Shown: positions 1 through 9,919, numbered from the stretch's first letter. The stretch: DNA of 64,000 nucleotides from Dokdonella_A sp963758365 (GCA_963758365.1 CAVWVB010000001.1:1178001-1242000), one strand, 5' to 3'. The notes: a model not told the origin generated them from the sequence alone. Program-made: numbers and translations.

Positions 1-1
1 C

Positions 2-3000
2 GTGCGCATCAATCTCGAGGCGCCACTGGCCGGAATTCGCGAGGAGTTGCAGCGGCTGCAGCTGCCCGATGTCGAGATCCGCACGACGGTGCGCACCGGC
101 GACACGCCGCAGGCCGAACGCGAACGCATGCGCAAGCGCCCGCCGCATGTCGTCGTGACCACTCCCGAATCGCTTTACATCCTGCTCGGTTCCGAATCAG
201 GCCGGCGCATGCTTGCGACCACCCGTACGGTCATCGTCGACGAAATCCATGCGCTCGCGCCGAACAAGCGCGGTGCACACCTTGCATTGTCCCTGGAGCG
301 GCTCGAGGAACTGTGCGGGCGCCACCTGTTGCGCATCGGCCTGTCAGCCACCCAGAAGCCGATCGAGGAGGTCGCGCGATACCTGACCGGCGCCGCGCCG
401 CGGGATTTGCTCGCAGGTTGCGAAATCGTCGACGCGGGCCACGTGCGGCCGCGCGACCTCGCGATCGAATTGCCCGAGGCTCCGCTCGAAGCGGTCATGT
501 CCGGCGATGCGTGGAGCCAGGTCTATGCGCGCCTGGAACAGCTGATCGGCGAACACCGGACGACCCTGATCTTCGTCAACACGCGGCGCATGGCCGAACG
601 CGCGGCGAGACACCTGAGCGAACGTCTCGGCAAGGACAAGGTCACCGCACATCACGGCAGCATGGCCAGGGACCAGCGCTTCGACGCCGAGCAGCGTCTC
701 AAGCGCGGTGCACTCAGTGCGCTCGTCGCAACCGCTTCGCTGGAACTCGGCATCGACATCGGCGATGTCGACCTTGTCTGCCAGATCGGCTCGCCGCGCG
801 CGATCGGTACGTTCCTGCAGCGCGTGGGCCGCTCCGGCCACTCGGTCGACGGCACTCCGAAGGGGAGGCTGTTTCCGCAGTCGCGCGACGAACTGGTCGA
901 GTCCGCCGCGCTGCTCGATGCGGTGCGCCGTGGCGAGCTCGATACGCTGCATGTCGAGTGCGGTTCGCTCGACGTCCTCGCCCAGCAGATCGTCGCCGAG
1001 GTCGCGTGCCGCGAATGGAGCGAGGAGGCGTTGTTCGAACTGGTGTGTCGTGCGTACCCGTTCGCGCACCTCACGCGCGAGCAGTTCACCGCGGTCGTGC
1101 GCATGCTGGCGGACGGCTTCACGACCCGGCGCGGGCCGCGCGGCGCGTATCTGCACCGCGACGCGGTCAACGGAATGCTGCGCGCGAGTCGCGGTGCACG
1201 CCTGACCGCCATCACCTCGGGTGGCGCGATTCCGGATACGGCGGACTACGACGTCATGCTCGAACCGCAGGCGGTGATGGTCGGCACGATCAACGAGGAT
1301 TTTGCAGTCGAAAGCATCGCGGGCGACATCTTCCAGCTCGGCAACCAGTCGTACCGGATCCTGCGGGTCGAGCGGGGCAGGGTCAGGGTCGAGGATGCGC
1401 ACGGCGCGCCACCGACGATTCCGTTCTGGCTCGGCGAGGCGCCGGGCCGCAGCGACGAGCTGTCGTTCGCGGTGTCGCGTCTGCGTCGGGAAATCTCCGA
1501 CCGGCTGGTCACCATGGATGTTTCCGGGCGGGAACGGAATTGGGACGGGGATTCGGCGCCCGGAGTGAATGCGCTCGGTGCGGTGTCGTCGTGCGACGTC
1601 TCGCGCCACGACCGCTGCGAGGCAGAAGAAAAGGCGGAAGCTTGGCTCGTCGCCGAGGTCGGCCTTGCAGCTGCCGCGGCGCGTCAGATTGTCGACTATC
1701 TCGGCTCCGCGAAGATCGCACTGGGCGTGCTGCCGACCCAGAGCGAACTTGCGATGGAACGCTTCTTCGATGAATCGGGTGGCACCCAGCTGATCATCCA
1801 TTCGCCATTCGGCAGTCGTGTCAATCGTGCCTGGGGACTGAGTCTGCGCAAGCGATTCTGCCGGAAGTTCAACTTCGAGTTGCAGGCGGCGGCAACCGAG
1901 GACGCGATCGTGTTGTCGCTGTCGACCAGTCACAGCTTTCCGCTCGAGGATGTTGCGCGCTACCTGCATTCGGGTTCGGTGCGTGACGTGCTCGTGCAGG
2001 CCTTGCTGGATGCACCGATGTTCGGCGTGCGCTGGCGCTGGAACGCGACCAGCGCGCTCGCGCTGCCGCGTTTTCAGGGTGGTGCCAAGGTTCCCCCGCA
2101 GCTGCAGCGAATGAAGTCCGAGGATCTGCTCGCGGCGGTTTTTCCGGATCAGGTCGCGTGCGCGGAAAACCTCGTCGGTGCGCGCGAGATCCCGGACCAT
2201 CCGCTGGTCGCGCAGACCCTGCACGACTGTCTGCACTCGGCGATGGACATCGATGGCCTGATCGCGCTGTTGCAGGGGCTGGAGCAGGGCACGCGGCGCA
2301 TTTTCGCACGCGACCTGACCGGACCATCGCCGCTCGCTGCCGAAGTGCTCGGTGCGCGACCGTATGCGTATCTCGATGATGCGCCGCTCGAGGAACGGCG
2401 CACGCAGGCGGTGGTGAACCGGCGCTGGAGTGATCCGGACAGCGCCGAGGATCTCGGCCGCCTCGACCCGGAGGCGATTCAGGCCGTACGCGAGGAAGCG
2501 TGGCCCGATGCGCGTTCCGCCGACGAACTGCACGCCGCGTTGATGGGCATCGGCTGGATCACCGACGCCGAAGCGCAGGCAGCACACGCGTGGCCGGAAT
2601 GGCTTGCGACGCTCGCCGCGCAGCGCCGGGTTACGCGAATTCGCTGTGGTGCGGTGCAAGTGGCTGCCGCTCCCGCGCCGCCAGCAAGCTGGATCTGGAC
2701 GACGGCCGAACGGTTGCCGCAGTTCAATGCGATCCTCGCGAACGCTTCGAGCGATCCGGTTATCCAGGCGCCAGCCGAGTATGCCGCGGTGCAGTGGACT
2801 GCGGCGGACGCGCTCGTCGACCTGCTGCGCGCGCGACTCACGGCGTTGGGTCCGACGCGCGCGAGCGCGCTGGCCGCGTCGGTCGGCGTAGCATCTGCCG
2901 ATATCGACCTCGCGCTGCTTGCGCTCGAAGCCGATGGTTTCGTGATGCGCGGCCATTTCACGCGCGCGTCGGCCGATCGCCTTGTGTCCGATCCCGCAGC

Positions 3001-4414
3001 AACGGTACCCGCAGCAACGGTACTCGCAGCAACGGCGGAATCGGCCCAGGGAGGGGCCGACGAAGCGGCGGTGGCAACCGCCGGTTCGGGAAATGTGGCG
3101 CGGCTGGGCCGCGACCATTTCGCTGCGGGTCGCGACAGGATGTCTGATCCCGCAGCAACGGTAACGGAATGGTGCGAGCGCCACCTGCTCGCGCGCATCC
3201 ACCGCTACACGGTAAAACGATTGCGTCGCGAGATCGAACCGGTCGAGCCACGCGATTTCATGCGTTTTCTGTTCGAGTGGCAACGCGTGACGCCGGGCAC
3301 GCAGGTCAGCGGTCCTGATGCGCTGGCTGGCATCCTCGCCCAGCTCGAGGGCTTCGAGGCGCCGGCTTCGGCCTGGGAGAGCCAGATCCTGCCTGCGCGA
3401 GTCGATGCCTACGATATCGCGTGGCTCGATGCGCTTTGTCAGGCCGGCCGCGTGGTCTGGGCGCGGTTGCGTGATCGCAGGGGCGGCAGTGCGGAACGCT
3501 CTGGCGGCCCGGTCCGCGCGACACCGACCGTACTCGTGCAGCGGCGCAACCTCGACCTTTGGCTGGCCGTCGGCGGCCTCGCGCCGGATGCGACGCCCAC
3601 CCTGTCTTCGCGCGCGCAGGCGGTCGCCGACCACCTGCGCGCTCATGGCGCCTCGTTCTTCGACGAGTTGCTCGCGGCGACCCGCCTGCTGCACACGGAA
3701 CTCGAGGACGCGCTCGGTGAACTCGTCGCGTCGGGACTTGTGAATGCGGACAGCTTCAGTGGTCTGCGTGCGCTGCTCGTGCCGTCGTCGAAGCGTCCGT
3801 CGACGCAACGAAGGCACGGCCGGCGTCGCGCACTGTTCGGCATCGAGGACGCGGGACGCTGGTCGCTGGTGCGACGACGCAGCGCAGGCACGGACGTGCG
3901 CGGACGACCCGCTCCCGATGCGGACGGGATAGAGCACGTGGCGCGGACCCTGCTGCGGCGCTATGGCGTCGTATGCTGGCGATTGCTCGCGCATGAAGCT
4001 CAGTGGCTGCCGCTCTGGCGCGACCTGCTGCGCGTCTTTCACCGGCTCGAAGCGCGCGGCGAGATTCGTGGCGGGCGCTTCGTCGCAGGCGTCTCCGGAG
4101 AGCAGTTCGCGCTGCCCGAAGCAGTCGCGTCGTTGCGCAGCTTGCGCCAGCGCGCGCCGGACGACACCTGGGTCTGCGTTTGCGGCGCCGATCCGCTGAA
4201 CCTGGTCGGCAGTCTGCTGGCCGGAGAGAACGTGCCGCGATTGACTGGATCACGCGTGCTTTACCGCGATGGAGTGCCGGTCGCGACGCGTGTTGCGGGC
4301 AGGACCGTGCTGCTGCAGACAATGGAAGCGACGCAGCAACACGCGGTGCAGATGAAATTGCTGCGTGCCGCGCCGCGGACCGCGCTGCATCGGGCTTCGG
4401 CCGAAGAGGAATAG
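2..4414 (+). CDS. lhr: Lhr-type large ATP-dependent helicase, 5' end cut by window
   Basis: Superfamily-2 helicase of the Lhr family, which unwinds nucleic acid with 3'-5' polarity and is linked to DNA repair. The visible 1470 residues start inside the first RecA-like domain: TTPESL at about 53, the Walker B box DEIH at 80-83, the SAT motif near 115, and motif VI QRVGRSGH near 273. The long C-terminal winged-helix/Lhr-core part follows. The Walker A region lies outside the window, so the GTG at position 2 is not the true start. Residues about 995-1054 are an Ala/Thr-rich repeat insertion (described separately) that keeps the frame. The gene ends in a single TAG with no terminator hairpin nearby. 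Family assignment is secure; which Lhr subgroup it belongs to is not resolved. Confidence 0.93.
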   Translation: MRINLEAPLAGIREELQRLQLPDVEIRTTVRTGDTPQAERERMRKRPPHVVVTTPESLYILLGSESGRRMLATTRTVIVDEIHALAPNKRGAHLALSLERLEELCGRHLLRIGLSATQKPIEEVARYLTGAAPRDLLAGCEIVDAGHVRPRDLAIELPEAPLEAVMSGDAWSQVYARLEQLIGEHRTTLIFVNTRRMAERAARHLSERLGKDKVTAHHGSMARDQRFDAEQRLKRGALSALVATASLELGIDIGDVDLVCQIGSPRAIGTFLQRVGRSGHSVDGTPKGRLFPQSRDELVESAALLDAVRRGELDTLHVECGSLDVLAQQIVAEVACREWSEEALFELVCRAYPFAHLTREQFTAVVRMLADGFTTRRGPRGAYLHRDAVNGMLRASRGARLTAITSGGAIPDTADYDVMLEPQAVMVGTINEDFAVESIAGDIFQLGNQSYRILRVERGRVRVEDAHGAPPTIPFWLGEAPGRSDELSFAVSRLRREISDRLVTMDVSGRERNWDGDSAPGVNALGAVSSCDVSRHDRCEAEEKAEAWLVAEVGLAAAAARQIVDYLGSAKIALGVLPTQSELAMERFFDESGGTQLIIHSPFGSRVNRAWGLSLRKRFCRKFNFELQAAATEDAIVLSLSTSHSFPLEDVARYLHSGSVRDVLVQALLDAPMFGVRWRWNATSALALPRFQGGAKVPPQLQRMKSEDLLAAVFPDQVACAENLVGAREIPDHPLVAQTLHDCLHSAMDIDGLIALLQGLEQGTRRIFARDLTGPSPLAAEVLGARPYAYLDDAPLEERRTQAVVNRRWSDPDSAEDLGRLDPEAIQAVREEAWPDARSADELHAALMGIGWITDAEAQAAHAWPEWLATLAAQRRVTRIRCGAVQVAAAPAPPASWIWTTAERLPQFNAILANASSDPVIQAPAEYAAVQWTAADALVDLLRARLTALGPTRASALAASVGVASADIDLALLALEADGFVMRGHFTRASADRLVSDPAATVPAATVLAATAESAQGGADEAAVATAGSGNVARLGRDHFAAGRDRMSDPAATVTEWCERHLLARIHRYTVKRLRREIEPVEPRDFMRFLFEWQRVTPGTQVSGPDALAGILAQLEGFEAPASAWESQILPARVDAYDIAWLDALCQAGRVVWARLRDRRGGSAERSGGPVRATPTVLVQRRNLDLWLAVGGLAPDATPTLSSRAQAVADHLRAHGASFFDELLAATRLLHTELEDALGELVASGLVNADSFSGLRALLVPSSKRPSTQRRHGRRRALFGIEDAGRWSLVRRRSAGTDVRGRPAPDADGIEHVARTLLRRYGVVCWRLLAHEAQWLPLWRDLLRVFHRLEARGEIRGGRFVAGVSGEQFALPEAVASLRSLRQRAPDDTWVCVCGADPLNLVGSLLAGENVPRLTGSRVLYRDGVPVATRVAGRTVLLQTMEATQQHAVQMKLLRAAPRTALHRASAEEE
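2985..3163 (+). repeat. In-frame repeat insertion inside the helicase gene
   Basis: A 23-bp sequence ending in GATCCCGCAGCAACGGTA occurs at 2985-3007 and again, with one mismatch, at 3141-3163. The spacing is 156 bp, exactly 52 codons. Immediately after the first copy begins a 15-bp tandem repeat (unit CCCGCAGCAACGGTA, about 2.7 copies), encoding PAATV-PAATV-LAATA. All lengths are multiples of three, so the helicase frame stays open. Confidence 0.8.
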
Positions 4415-4595
4415 ACGCGAGTTCCGGGACGTTCGCGGCGTGACATTCTGCACGGACGCGCATCACGACAGACAGGTCGCGAGAAACGGTCGTTTCGCGG
4501 ATCCTGAACCGACTCGGGCGCCGCGCATGCGCACACGGCTCTGGTTAAGGTTTACGTCGGGATAGTCGGGCATCCATCCGCCTTGAGGACGTCCG

Positions 4596-5135
4596 ATGAA
4601 ACTCCGTCACCTGATTGCGTTCGCCGCATTGGCCTCGATGCCTGCGTTAGCGCAATTGCCGCAGGCAACCCAGTTGCCGCGGGGCGCATTGGCACCGGCC
4701 GATGTCGATTTCCTGCGAACCGCCGATGTGGCGAATGCCGATGAGGCCATTCTCGGCGCGCGTGTCGGCAGTCGAACCAAGAATCCCGGCGTGCATTCGC
4801 TGGCCGACAACGTGCTCAAGACCCATGTCAAAGCCGACGACGCGCTGCGCCTGCTCGCGTCGGCCAAGAGCGTGGATCTGCCGCATGAACGCAGTCCGCG
4901 TGGAAAGGCCGAAGCGGACGAGCTGGTCCGGCAGGATGTCAATGTCGAGCGTCTTTACGTCAGCGGCGTCATTCGCGACGGCAACGACCTGATCATGCTC
5001 TATGAGTCTGCGTTGCAGAGCCCCGATGCGGACATTCGCAAGTTCGCCGACACGATGCTCGGCGCGATACGGGACTACACGCGTCAGGCCAGCGACCTGT
5101 GGGAGCGCGAAGGATGGGACAGGCCGCCGGGCTGA
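4596..5135 (+). CDS. Secreted DUF4142 family protein
   Basis: A 179-residue protein with a clear signal peptide (residues 1-19, cleavage expected after ALA). The mature part is helical and matches the DUF4142 pattern: an early FLRTADVANADEAILG stretch, then a region like VHSLADNVLKTHVKADDALR and a late helix. These proteins are periplasmic, ferritin-like four-helix bundles in outline, and their function is not known. The start is supported by GAGGA at 4585-4589, six bases before the ATG. The gene stands alone between the helicase and a membrane-protein gene on the same strand. Confidence 0.72.
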   Translation: MKLRHLIAFAALASMPALAQLPQATQLPRGALAPADVDFLRTADVANADEAILGARVGSRTKNPGVHSLADNVLKTHVKADDALRLLASAKSVDLPHERSPRGKAEADELVRQDVNVERLYVSGVIRDGNDLIMLYESALQSPDADIRKFADTMLGAIRDYTRQASDLWEREGWDRPPG

Positions 5136-5374
5136 TCGGCGTTGACCGATCCGCTTCCTTTCCCGAAGGGTTGCGAGGCCTGAACGGACCGGAGTCTCGA
5201 TTGCGCCGTGCGTGCAAACGTGGGTTCTGACGCAGGGGCTATTCACCCTCGCAAGCTGCCAGACCGGCGTACGGCCGTTCGTTGCGGAGCAATCCGACGT
5301 GCTCGCTTGCGAATCCCGCAGGGACCGGGCGCCGCGCTATCCTCGTCCCACCTCCTCGCGCCGGATCTTCCCCG

Positions 5375-6166
5375 ATGGATCATGACGAGCCTGCCGCGCA
5401 CGCACTGAGCAAGGTGCCCGAAATCGTCCTCGGGTTCTGGATCATCAAGATCGCGGCGACCACGCTCGGCGAGACCGGAGGCGACTGGGTCACGATGACC
5501 CTCAGCCTCGGCTATCTGATCGGCACGCTGATCTTCGCGATCGTCTTCGTCGGCCTCGTCGCAGCGCAGGTCAAGGCCGGGCGATTCCATCCATTCCTGT
5601 ACTGGGCAACCATCGTCGCGACGACGACGCTCGGCACGACGCTGGCCGATTTTGCGGATCGCTCATTGGGCGTCGGCTACCCGGGCGGCGTGTCGATCAT
5701 CTTCGCACTGCTGATTGCGAGCCTCGCGATCTGGTACCGGGTCGAAGGGTCGGTGTCGGTGCAGAGCGTCGCCACGCCGCGCGTCGAATGGTTTTACTGG
5801 TCGACGATCCTGTTCTCGCAGACGCTCGGCACCGCGCTCGGCGACTGGGTCGCAGGTTCCGACCGCGGCGGGCTCGGGCTCGGCTACGAATTGGGCGCCA
5901 TCGTGTTCGGCCTCGGACTCGCGATCGATGTCGCGCTCTACCTGTGGACGAGGACTTCGCGCACGTTGCTGTTCTGGATCGCGTTCATCCTGACGCGACC
6001 GCTCGGCGCGACGCTCGGCGACCTGCTCGACAAGCCGGTCGCCGAAGGCGGCATGAACCTGAGTCGCCTCTATGCGTCGCTCGTGCTCGCGGCGTTCATC
6101 GTCGGTTGCATCCTGTTGCTGCCGCAGCGTGCGGCAAGTGCGCCGCGGGACGCTGCGGCCTCTTGA
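5375..6166 (+). CDS. COG4705-type multi-spanning membrane protein
   Basis: 263 residues with about eight hydrophobic segments. It carries the internally repeated signatures of the uncharacterised COG4705 family: VPEIVLGFWIIKIAATTLGE near the N-terminus, then TTTLGTTLADFADRSLG, TLGTALGDW and LGATLGDLLDKP. The repeated T-L-G-(T/E)-x-x-(A/G)-D element suggests an internally duplicated transporter fold, which is inference. The frame is open from 5282, but the ATG at 5375 begins the conserved part (MDHDEPA) and is preferred. Its substrate is unknown. It converges on kdpE, with a terminator-like hairpin between them. Confidence 0.7.
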   Translation: MDHDEPAAHALSKVPEIVLGFWIIKIAATTLGETGGDWVTMTLSLGYLIGTLIFAIVFVGLVAAQVKAGRFHPFLYWATIVATTTLGTTLADFADRSLGVGYPGGVSIIFALLIASLAIWYRVEGSVSVQSVATPRVEWFYWSTILFSQTLGTALGDWVAGSDRGGLGLGYELGAIVFGLGLAIDVALYLWTRTSRTLLFWIAFILTRPLGATLGDLLDKPVAEGGMNLSRLYASLVLAAFIVGCILLLPQRAASAPRDAAAS

Positions 6167-6210
6167 TACGGGCGCGCTACCGGTCCGGTGCGCTGCGCGC
6201 GCGCCGGGCG

Positions 6211-6292
6211 TCGCATCCGCACCGTAACCAGGAACACGAAAAAGCCATCGTGAGGGTGGCTTTTCTTAACGGGGCGGCAGGAATGATTCGCG
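6211..6292. repeat. Diverged single copy of the ssrA-side repeat
   Basis: Contains, in the same order, GCATCC, an AACACGAAAAAGCC block, a GCC-hairpin and a GGCGGCAGGAATGATTCGCG block. These match the junction of the 194-bp repeat next to ssrA at 14645-15054 (AACACGAAAAAGCC, hairpin, GGCGGCGGGAATGGTTCGCG). The hairpin doubles as a terminator between two convergent genes. Confidence 0.6.
6239..6265. terminator. Bidirectional hairpin terminator
   Basis: A six-base-pair stem GCCATC / GGTGGC (one G-U pair) with loop GTGAG, flanked by A5 on the left and T4 on the right. It can therefore end transcription from the COG4705 gene on the plus strand and from kdpE on the minus strand. Confidence 0.65.
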
Positions 6293-6512
6293 ACTGCAGC
6301 GATTTTCCTGCCGCGCGGTGCTGGGCTCATCCTGAGCCTCGTCTCGGACGTTGACGCGCCGTGGGGTCAGCCATGCGGCAGTCCAAAATCGCTCCCGGCG
6401 ATATTGTGAATCCGCAAGAATCCGACAAACGAAATGCACACGTAACTCACAACTGCTGCGGCTGTGACTACTACTGGTTGCACAGATCCGCGATTCGCCG
6501 TGAGTTCAAGCC
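6293..6512. other. Intergenic stretch without a gene
   Basis: The gap between the COG4705 gene and the end of kdpE is about 345 bases. Beyond the repeat and hairpin I see no convincing reading frame. The part from roughly 6370 to 6480 is visibly richer in A/T than the surroundings, with no promoter-like pair I would defend. Confidence 0.5.
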
Positions 6513-7268
6513 TCAGCGCATCATTTTCTCACCTTGGCCACTCGGTCGGTCTAGCGCGACGAAACGAAGACCGACCCCGGGTTCAGTGGCGATGTAACGA
6601 GGAGCAGCGGCGTTGTCGCACAGCTTGTGTCTCAGCTTGGCCACGAGTATCCGCAAATAGTGGGTATCGGTTTCATGCACAGGACCCCATAACTCGCGCA
6701 GGAGTTGTGGTTGCGTGATCACGTGGCCCGCGTTCCGGACCAGAAGTGCGAGAAGCGCGTACTCCTTGCGCGTCAGCGCGAGCACCTTGCCGTCGAGCCG
6801 AACATCGCGCCGTGCGAGGTCGATCGCGAGATGTCCATCGTCGAAGATTGGAGCGTCGTCCGAAAAGGCTGTGCGCGTGCGCAAGAGTGCGCGCACGCGC
6901 GCCATCAGCTCCTGCACGCCGAACGGCTTGGTCATGTAGTCGTTGCCACCGGCATCGAGCGCACACACCTTCTGGAACTCGCTCGCCCGGACGGTGAGAA
7001 GGATCACCGGCACCGAACACCACTGCCGAAGGTCGCGCAGGATATCCATGCCGTCCCGGTCAGGCAGCCCGAGATCGAGAATCACGACGTCGGCGCCGCG
7101 TGTCGCCAATGCGGCTAGTCCGGCATTGCCCGCGGCAACCGTCTCGACCTCATAGCCCTGCGCTCTGAGACTGATATCGAGGAAGCGCCGAATCTGCGGC
7201 TCGTCGTCGATCACAAGTATCCGAGGCGGCGGTGCGGACACTCCGTCCGGATCTGCCTTGTCGTTCAT
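6513..7268 (-). CDS. kdpE: KdpE, K+-responsive response regulator
   Basis: OmpR-type regulator of 251 residues. The receiver domain has the acidic pair DD at 21-22, phospho-acceptor Asp65 (VVILDLGLPD) and Lys114 (TKPFG). A winged-helix DNA-binding domain follows from about 140 to 240, with the LTRKEYALL and DTHYLRILVAKLR signatures. In the known Kdp system it is phosphorylated by KdpD and activates kdpFABC when K+ is scarce or osmolarity is high. Its ATG overlaps the kdpD stop codon by four bases (ATGA), so the pair is translationally coupled. It is the last gene of the operon. Confidence 0.95.
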   Translation of the reverse strand: MNDKADPDGVSAPPPRILVIDDEPQIRRFLDISLRAQGYEVETVAAGNAGLAALATRGADVVILDLGLPDRDGMDILRDLRQWCSVPVILLTVRASEFQKVCALDAGGNDYMTKPFGVQELMARVRALLRTRTAFSDDAPIFDDGHLAIDLARRDVRLDGKVLALTRKEYALLALLVRNAGHVITQPQLLRELWGPVHETDTHYLRILVAKLRHKLCDNAAAPRYIATEPGVGLRFVALDRPSGQGEKMMR

Positions 7269-9919
7269 CGTGCGCTCGCACTTGCGGGTTCGACGATCGG
7301 AAGCGTAATGCGGATGACCGTGCCACGACCATCGCTGCCGGCGAGCGCCGCGACCTGTCCACCATGGGCTCCGACGAGGCCCCGCACGATGGCGAGGCCG
7401 AGGCCCGTTCCGGTTCGACCGCGATCGCCGCGCTCGACGCTGTAGAACATGTCGAAAATGCGTTGCCGCTCCTCCTCGGCAATGCCGGGTCCGCGATCGG
7501 CGATGTCGATACGGAATTCTCCGTCGAGGCGACGGGCCTGGATCTTGATCGCCTCGCGCGGCGGTGAGAACTTGACTGCATTTTCGATGACGTTGAAGAG
7601 CGCTTGCTCGATCAGCGCTGGATGCACCCAGATCGGCCCCAGATCGGCGGCGACCGAGATCTCGAAATGTGCTTCCGGTTGGTAGCGCTGGAGGCGCGCC
7701 GTGGCTGAGCCGATCAACTCGTCGATCCCGATCCAGTCGCGATTTAGGGTCAGGCCGCCGTGGCCGAGCCGCGTCATGTCGAGCAGGTTCTGGATGTATC
7801 GATCGAGGCGTTCGCCTTCGACGCGGATCGTATCTAGAAGGCCGTGGCGGTCCTCCTCGCCCATTGCGTGGCCGTAGCTGTCGAGGCTGCTGGCCGCGCC
7901 GATGATCGCGGCGAGAGGCGAGCGAAGGTCGTGTGAAACCGAGGACAGCAGCGCCGAACGGAGACGCTCTGTCGCGTTGGACACTCGCGCATCCTCGAGC
8001 TCGGAGACGAGCTTTGCGCGGACGACGGCTTCGGTGATGTCTCCGCTCATTGCTTCGGCCAGACGCCTATGTTCCGGGCCAAGACGGGCCGAGCGATCCG
8101 GAAAGCGCAGGCCGATCACACCGAAATTGGTGCCATCGGTGGCCAGGGGCAAGAACCACCAGGCGGAGCTTGCCAGCGTGTTCGTGAAGCGGCCGGCAGG
8201 CTGGCGATGCTGCTGCGACCAGTCGGCGGCGCCGCGGTCCTTGTCATTCATGCCGAGCGAGCCGTCGAAATCGAGCGGTTCTTCACCGAGGCGAATCACC
8301 GCATCGACCCCCAACGAGCGCTTGAGCCCCTCACGCCCCGCCGCAATGACCTGCCCGAGATCCGCGGCACTCGCCAGGCGACGGCCAAGAAGCTGCAACG
8401 CCGTGGCATGTGCATTCGCTGCACGCAGGGCGAGAACCTGGGTACGCAGCTTGGAGGCGAGCCGCCCCGCCACCAGCGCCGTGATCAGGAACAACAGGAC
8501 GGTCACCACGCCCTGACGCGCACCAATGTAGAACGTAAAACGCGGATCGATGAAGAAAAAGTTGTAGGAGAGGAAACACAGCGTCGCCGCGATCACCGTG
8601 GCGGACATGCGTGTACGCGCGGCGACCAGCACGACGGCGACGATGAACACCATCGAGAGATCATCCAGCCCGGCGTAGCGCTCGAGCGGCCAGCCGAGCG
8701 CCGTCGCGACTGCAGCTGCGAAGACCGCGATGCCGATGTCGCTGCCGGTTACACGTCCGGCAATGTGACGCGACGCGCGACGCGCCTTCGCGCGTGCCTC
8801 GGGCGTGCTGACGATCGTGATCTCGTAGTGGGCGCCGCGCTGGATAATCTGTTGCGTCAGCGTGCGATTGAACATTCGTGCGAACGGCCGCTCGCGCGTG
8901 CGGCCAAGCACGATCGCCGACACGCCGCTGCGCACGGCATAGTCAAGTAGTGCATCGACGACATTCGCACCGTGCAACATGGCGATGTCGCCGCCTAGTC
9001 GGCGCGCGATTGCAAACGCGCGGTCGAGCTCGAGCTGAGTATCCTCGTTCGGCATCTCACCGGTATGTACCGTCACGACGGTCCATGGAGCATCGCGTCG
9101 TTCGGCGAGGCGGCGCGCGATGCGCACCAGATATTCAGATTGTCCGTGACCGTCGACGGCAACGACCACGCGTCGACGCAGCGACAGACCCGGAAGTCCG
9201 CGCGCTGCCTGCGCCTCGCGCAAGTCGCTGTCGACCCGATCGGCCGCGGTCTGCATCGCAAGCTCACGCAGCGCGGCCAGGTTGGACGGCGAGAAGAATG
9301 CCTGCAGCGCTTGCGCCGCCTGCTCGGGCACGTAGACTCTGCCTTGATGCAGGCGCTCGATCAGCTCGCGTGGTGGCAGATCGACCAGAACCACGTCGCG
9401 CAGCCGGTCGAACACCGAATCCGGAACGGTCTCGCTGACACGGATGCCAGTAATTCGAAAGACGACGTCGTTGAGGCTTTCCAGATGCTGGATGTTGATC
9501 GTCGTATAGATGTCGATGCCGGCATCCAACAGCTCTGCGATGTCCTGCCAGCGCCGCTCATGGCGGCTGCCGGGGACGTTGCTGTGGGCGAGTTCGTCGA
9601 CCAGGGCCAGCGCGGGCTTGCGCGCGAGCACGGCATCGAGGTCCATCTCCTCAAGCATGCGGCCCCGATACGCGATCTTCTTGCGTGGGATAACCTCGAG
9701 ACCTTCGAGCAACGCCGCGGTTTCGCTGCGCCCGTGCGTCTCGACGAGGCCGACAACGACGTCCATGCCGCGCCGCTTGAGCTCGCGCGCGCGGCCCAGC
9801 ATCGCGTAGGTCTTGCCGACGCCGGGTGCGGCGCCGAGAAAGATCGTGAGCCGGCCGGCGCCCTCGCGCTTCAACGTGCCAATGAGCGCGTCGGCCTGCT
9901 CGCGACGGGTTTCCTTCAT
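7265..9919 (-). CDS. kdpD: KdpD, sensor histidine kinase of the K+ system
   Basis: 884 residues from the ATG at 9919; an upstream extension of the frame is not conserved-looking. Order of parts: an N-terminal KdpD domain with a Walker A loop (GAAPGVGKT) and VGLVETHGR; a universal-stress-like domain; four closely spaced membrane helices near residues 400-500; a GAF-like region; a phospho-acceptor H-box (SVSHDLRSPLAAI); and an HATPase domain with IENAVKFSPP and GTGLGLAIVRG. It senses K+ and turgor status and sets the phosphorylation state of KdpE. It lies 25 bases after kdpC. Confidence 0.95.
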   Translation of the reverse strand: MKETRREQADALIGTLKREGAGRLTIFLGAAPGVGKTYAMLGRARELKRRGMDVVVGLVETHGRSETAALLEGLEVIPRKKIAYRGRMLEEMDLDAVLARKPALALVDELAHSNVPGSRHERRWQDIAELLDAGIDIYTTINIQHLESLNDVVFRITGIRVSETVPDSVFDRLRDVVLVDLPPRELIERLHQGRVYVPEQAAQALQAFFSPSNLAALRELAMQTAADRVDSDLREAQAARGLPGLSLRRRVVVAVDGHGQSEYLVRIARRLAERRDAPWTVVTVHTGEMPNEDTQLELDRAFAIARRLGGDIAMLHGANVVDALLDYAVRSGVSAIVLGRTRERPFARMFNRTLTQQIIQRGAHYEITIVSTPEARAKARRASRHIAGRVTGSDIGIAVFAAAVATALGWPLERYAGLDDLSMVFIVAVVLVAARTRMSATVIAATLCFLSYNFFFIDPRFTFYIGARQGVVTVLLFLITALVAGRLASKLRTQVLALRAANAHATALQLLGRRLASAADLGQVIAAGREGLKRSLGVDAVIRLGEEPLDFDGSLGMNDKDRGAADWSQQHRQPAGRFTNTLASSAWWFLPLATDGTNFGVIGLRFPDRSARLGPEHRRLAEAMSGDITEAVVRAKLVSELEDARVSNATERLRSALLSSVSHDLRSPLAAIIGAASSLDSYGHAMGEEDRHGLLDTIRVEGERLDRYIQNLLDMTRLGHGGLTLNRDWIGIDELIGSATARLQRYQPEAHFEISVAADLGPIWVHPALIEQALFNVIENAVKFSPPREAIKIQARRLDGEFRIDIADRGPGIAEEERQRIFDMFYSVERGDRGRTGTGLGLAIVRGLVGAHGGQVAALAGSDGRGTVIRITLPIVEPASASAR

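Noticed and set aside
344..4042. Minus-strand open frame of 1232 codons opposite the helicase gene
   Set aside because: Arg/Gln-rich composition without any motif; it exists because the helicase codons are GC-rich in the third position.
4470..4510. Terminator behind the helicase
   Set aside because: A GAAACG/CGTTTC stem exists but no T-run follows.
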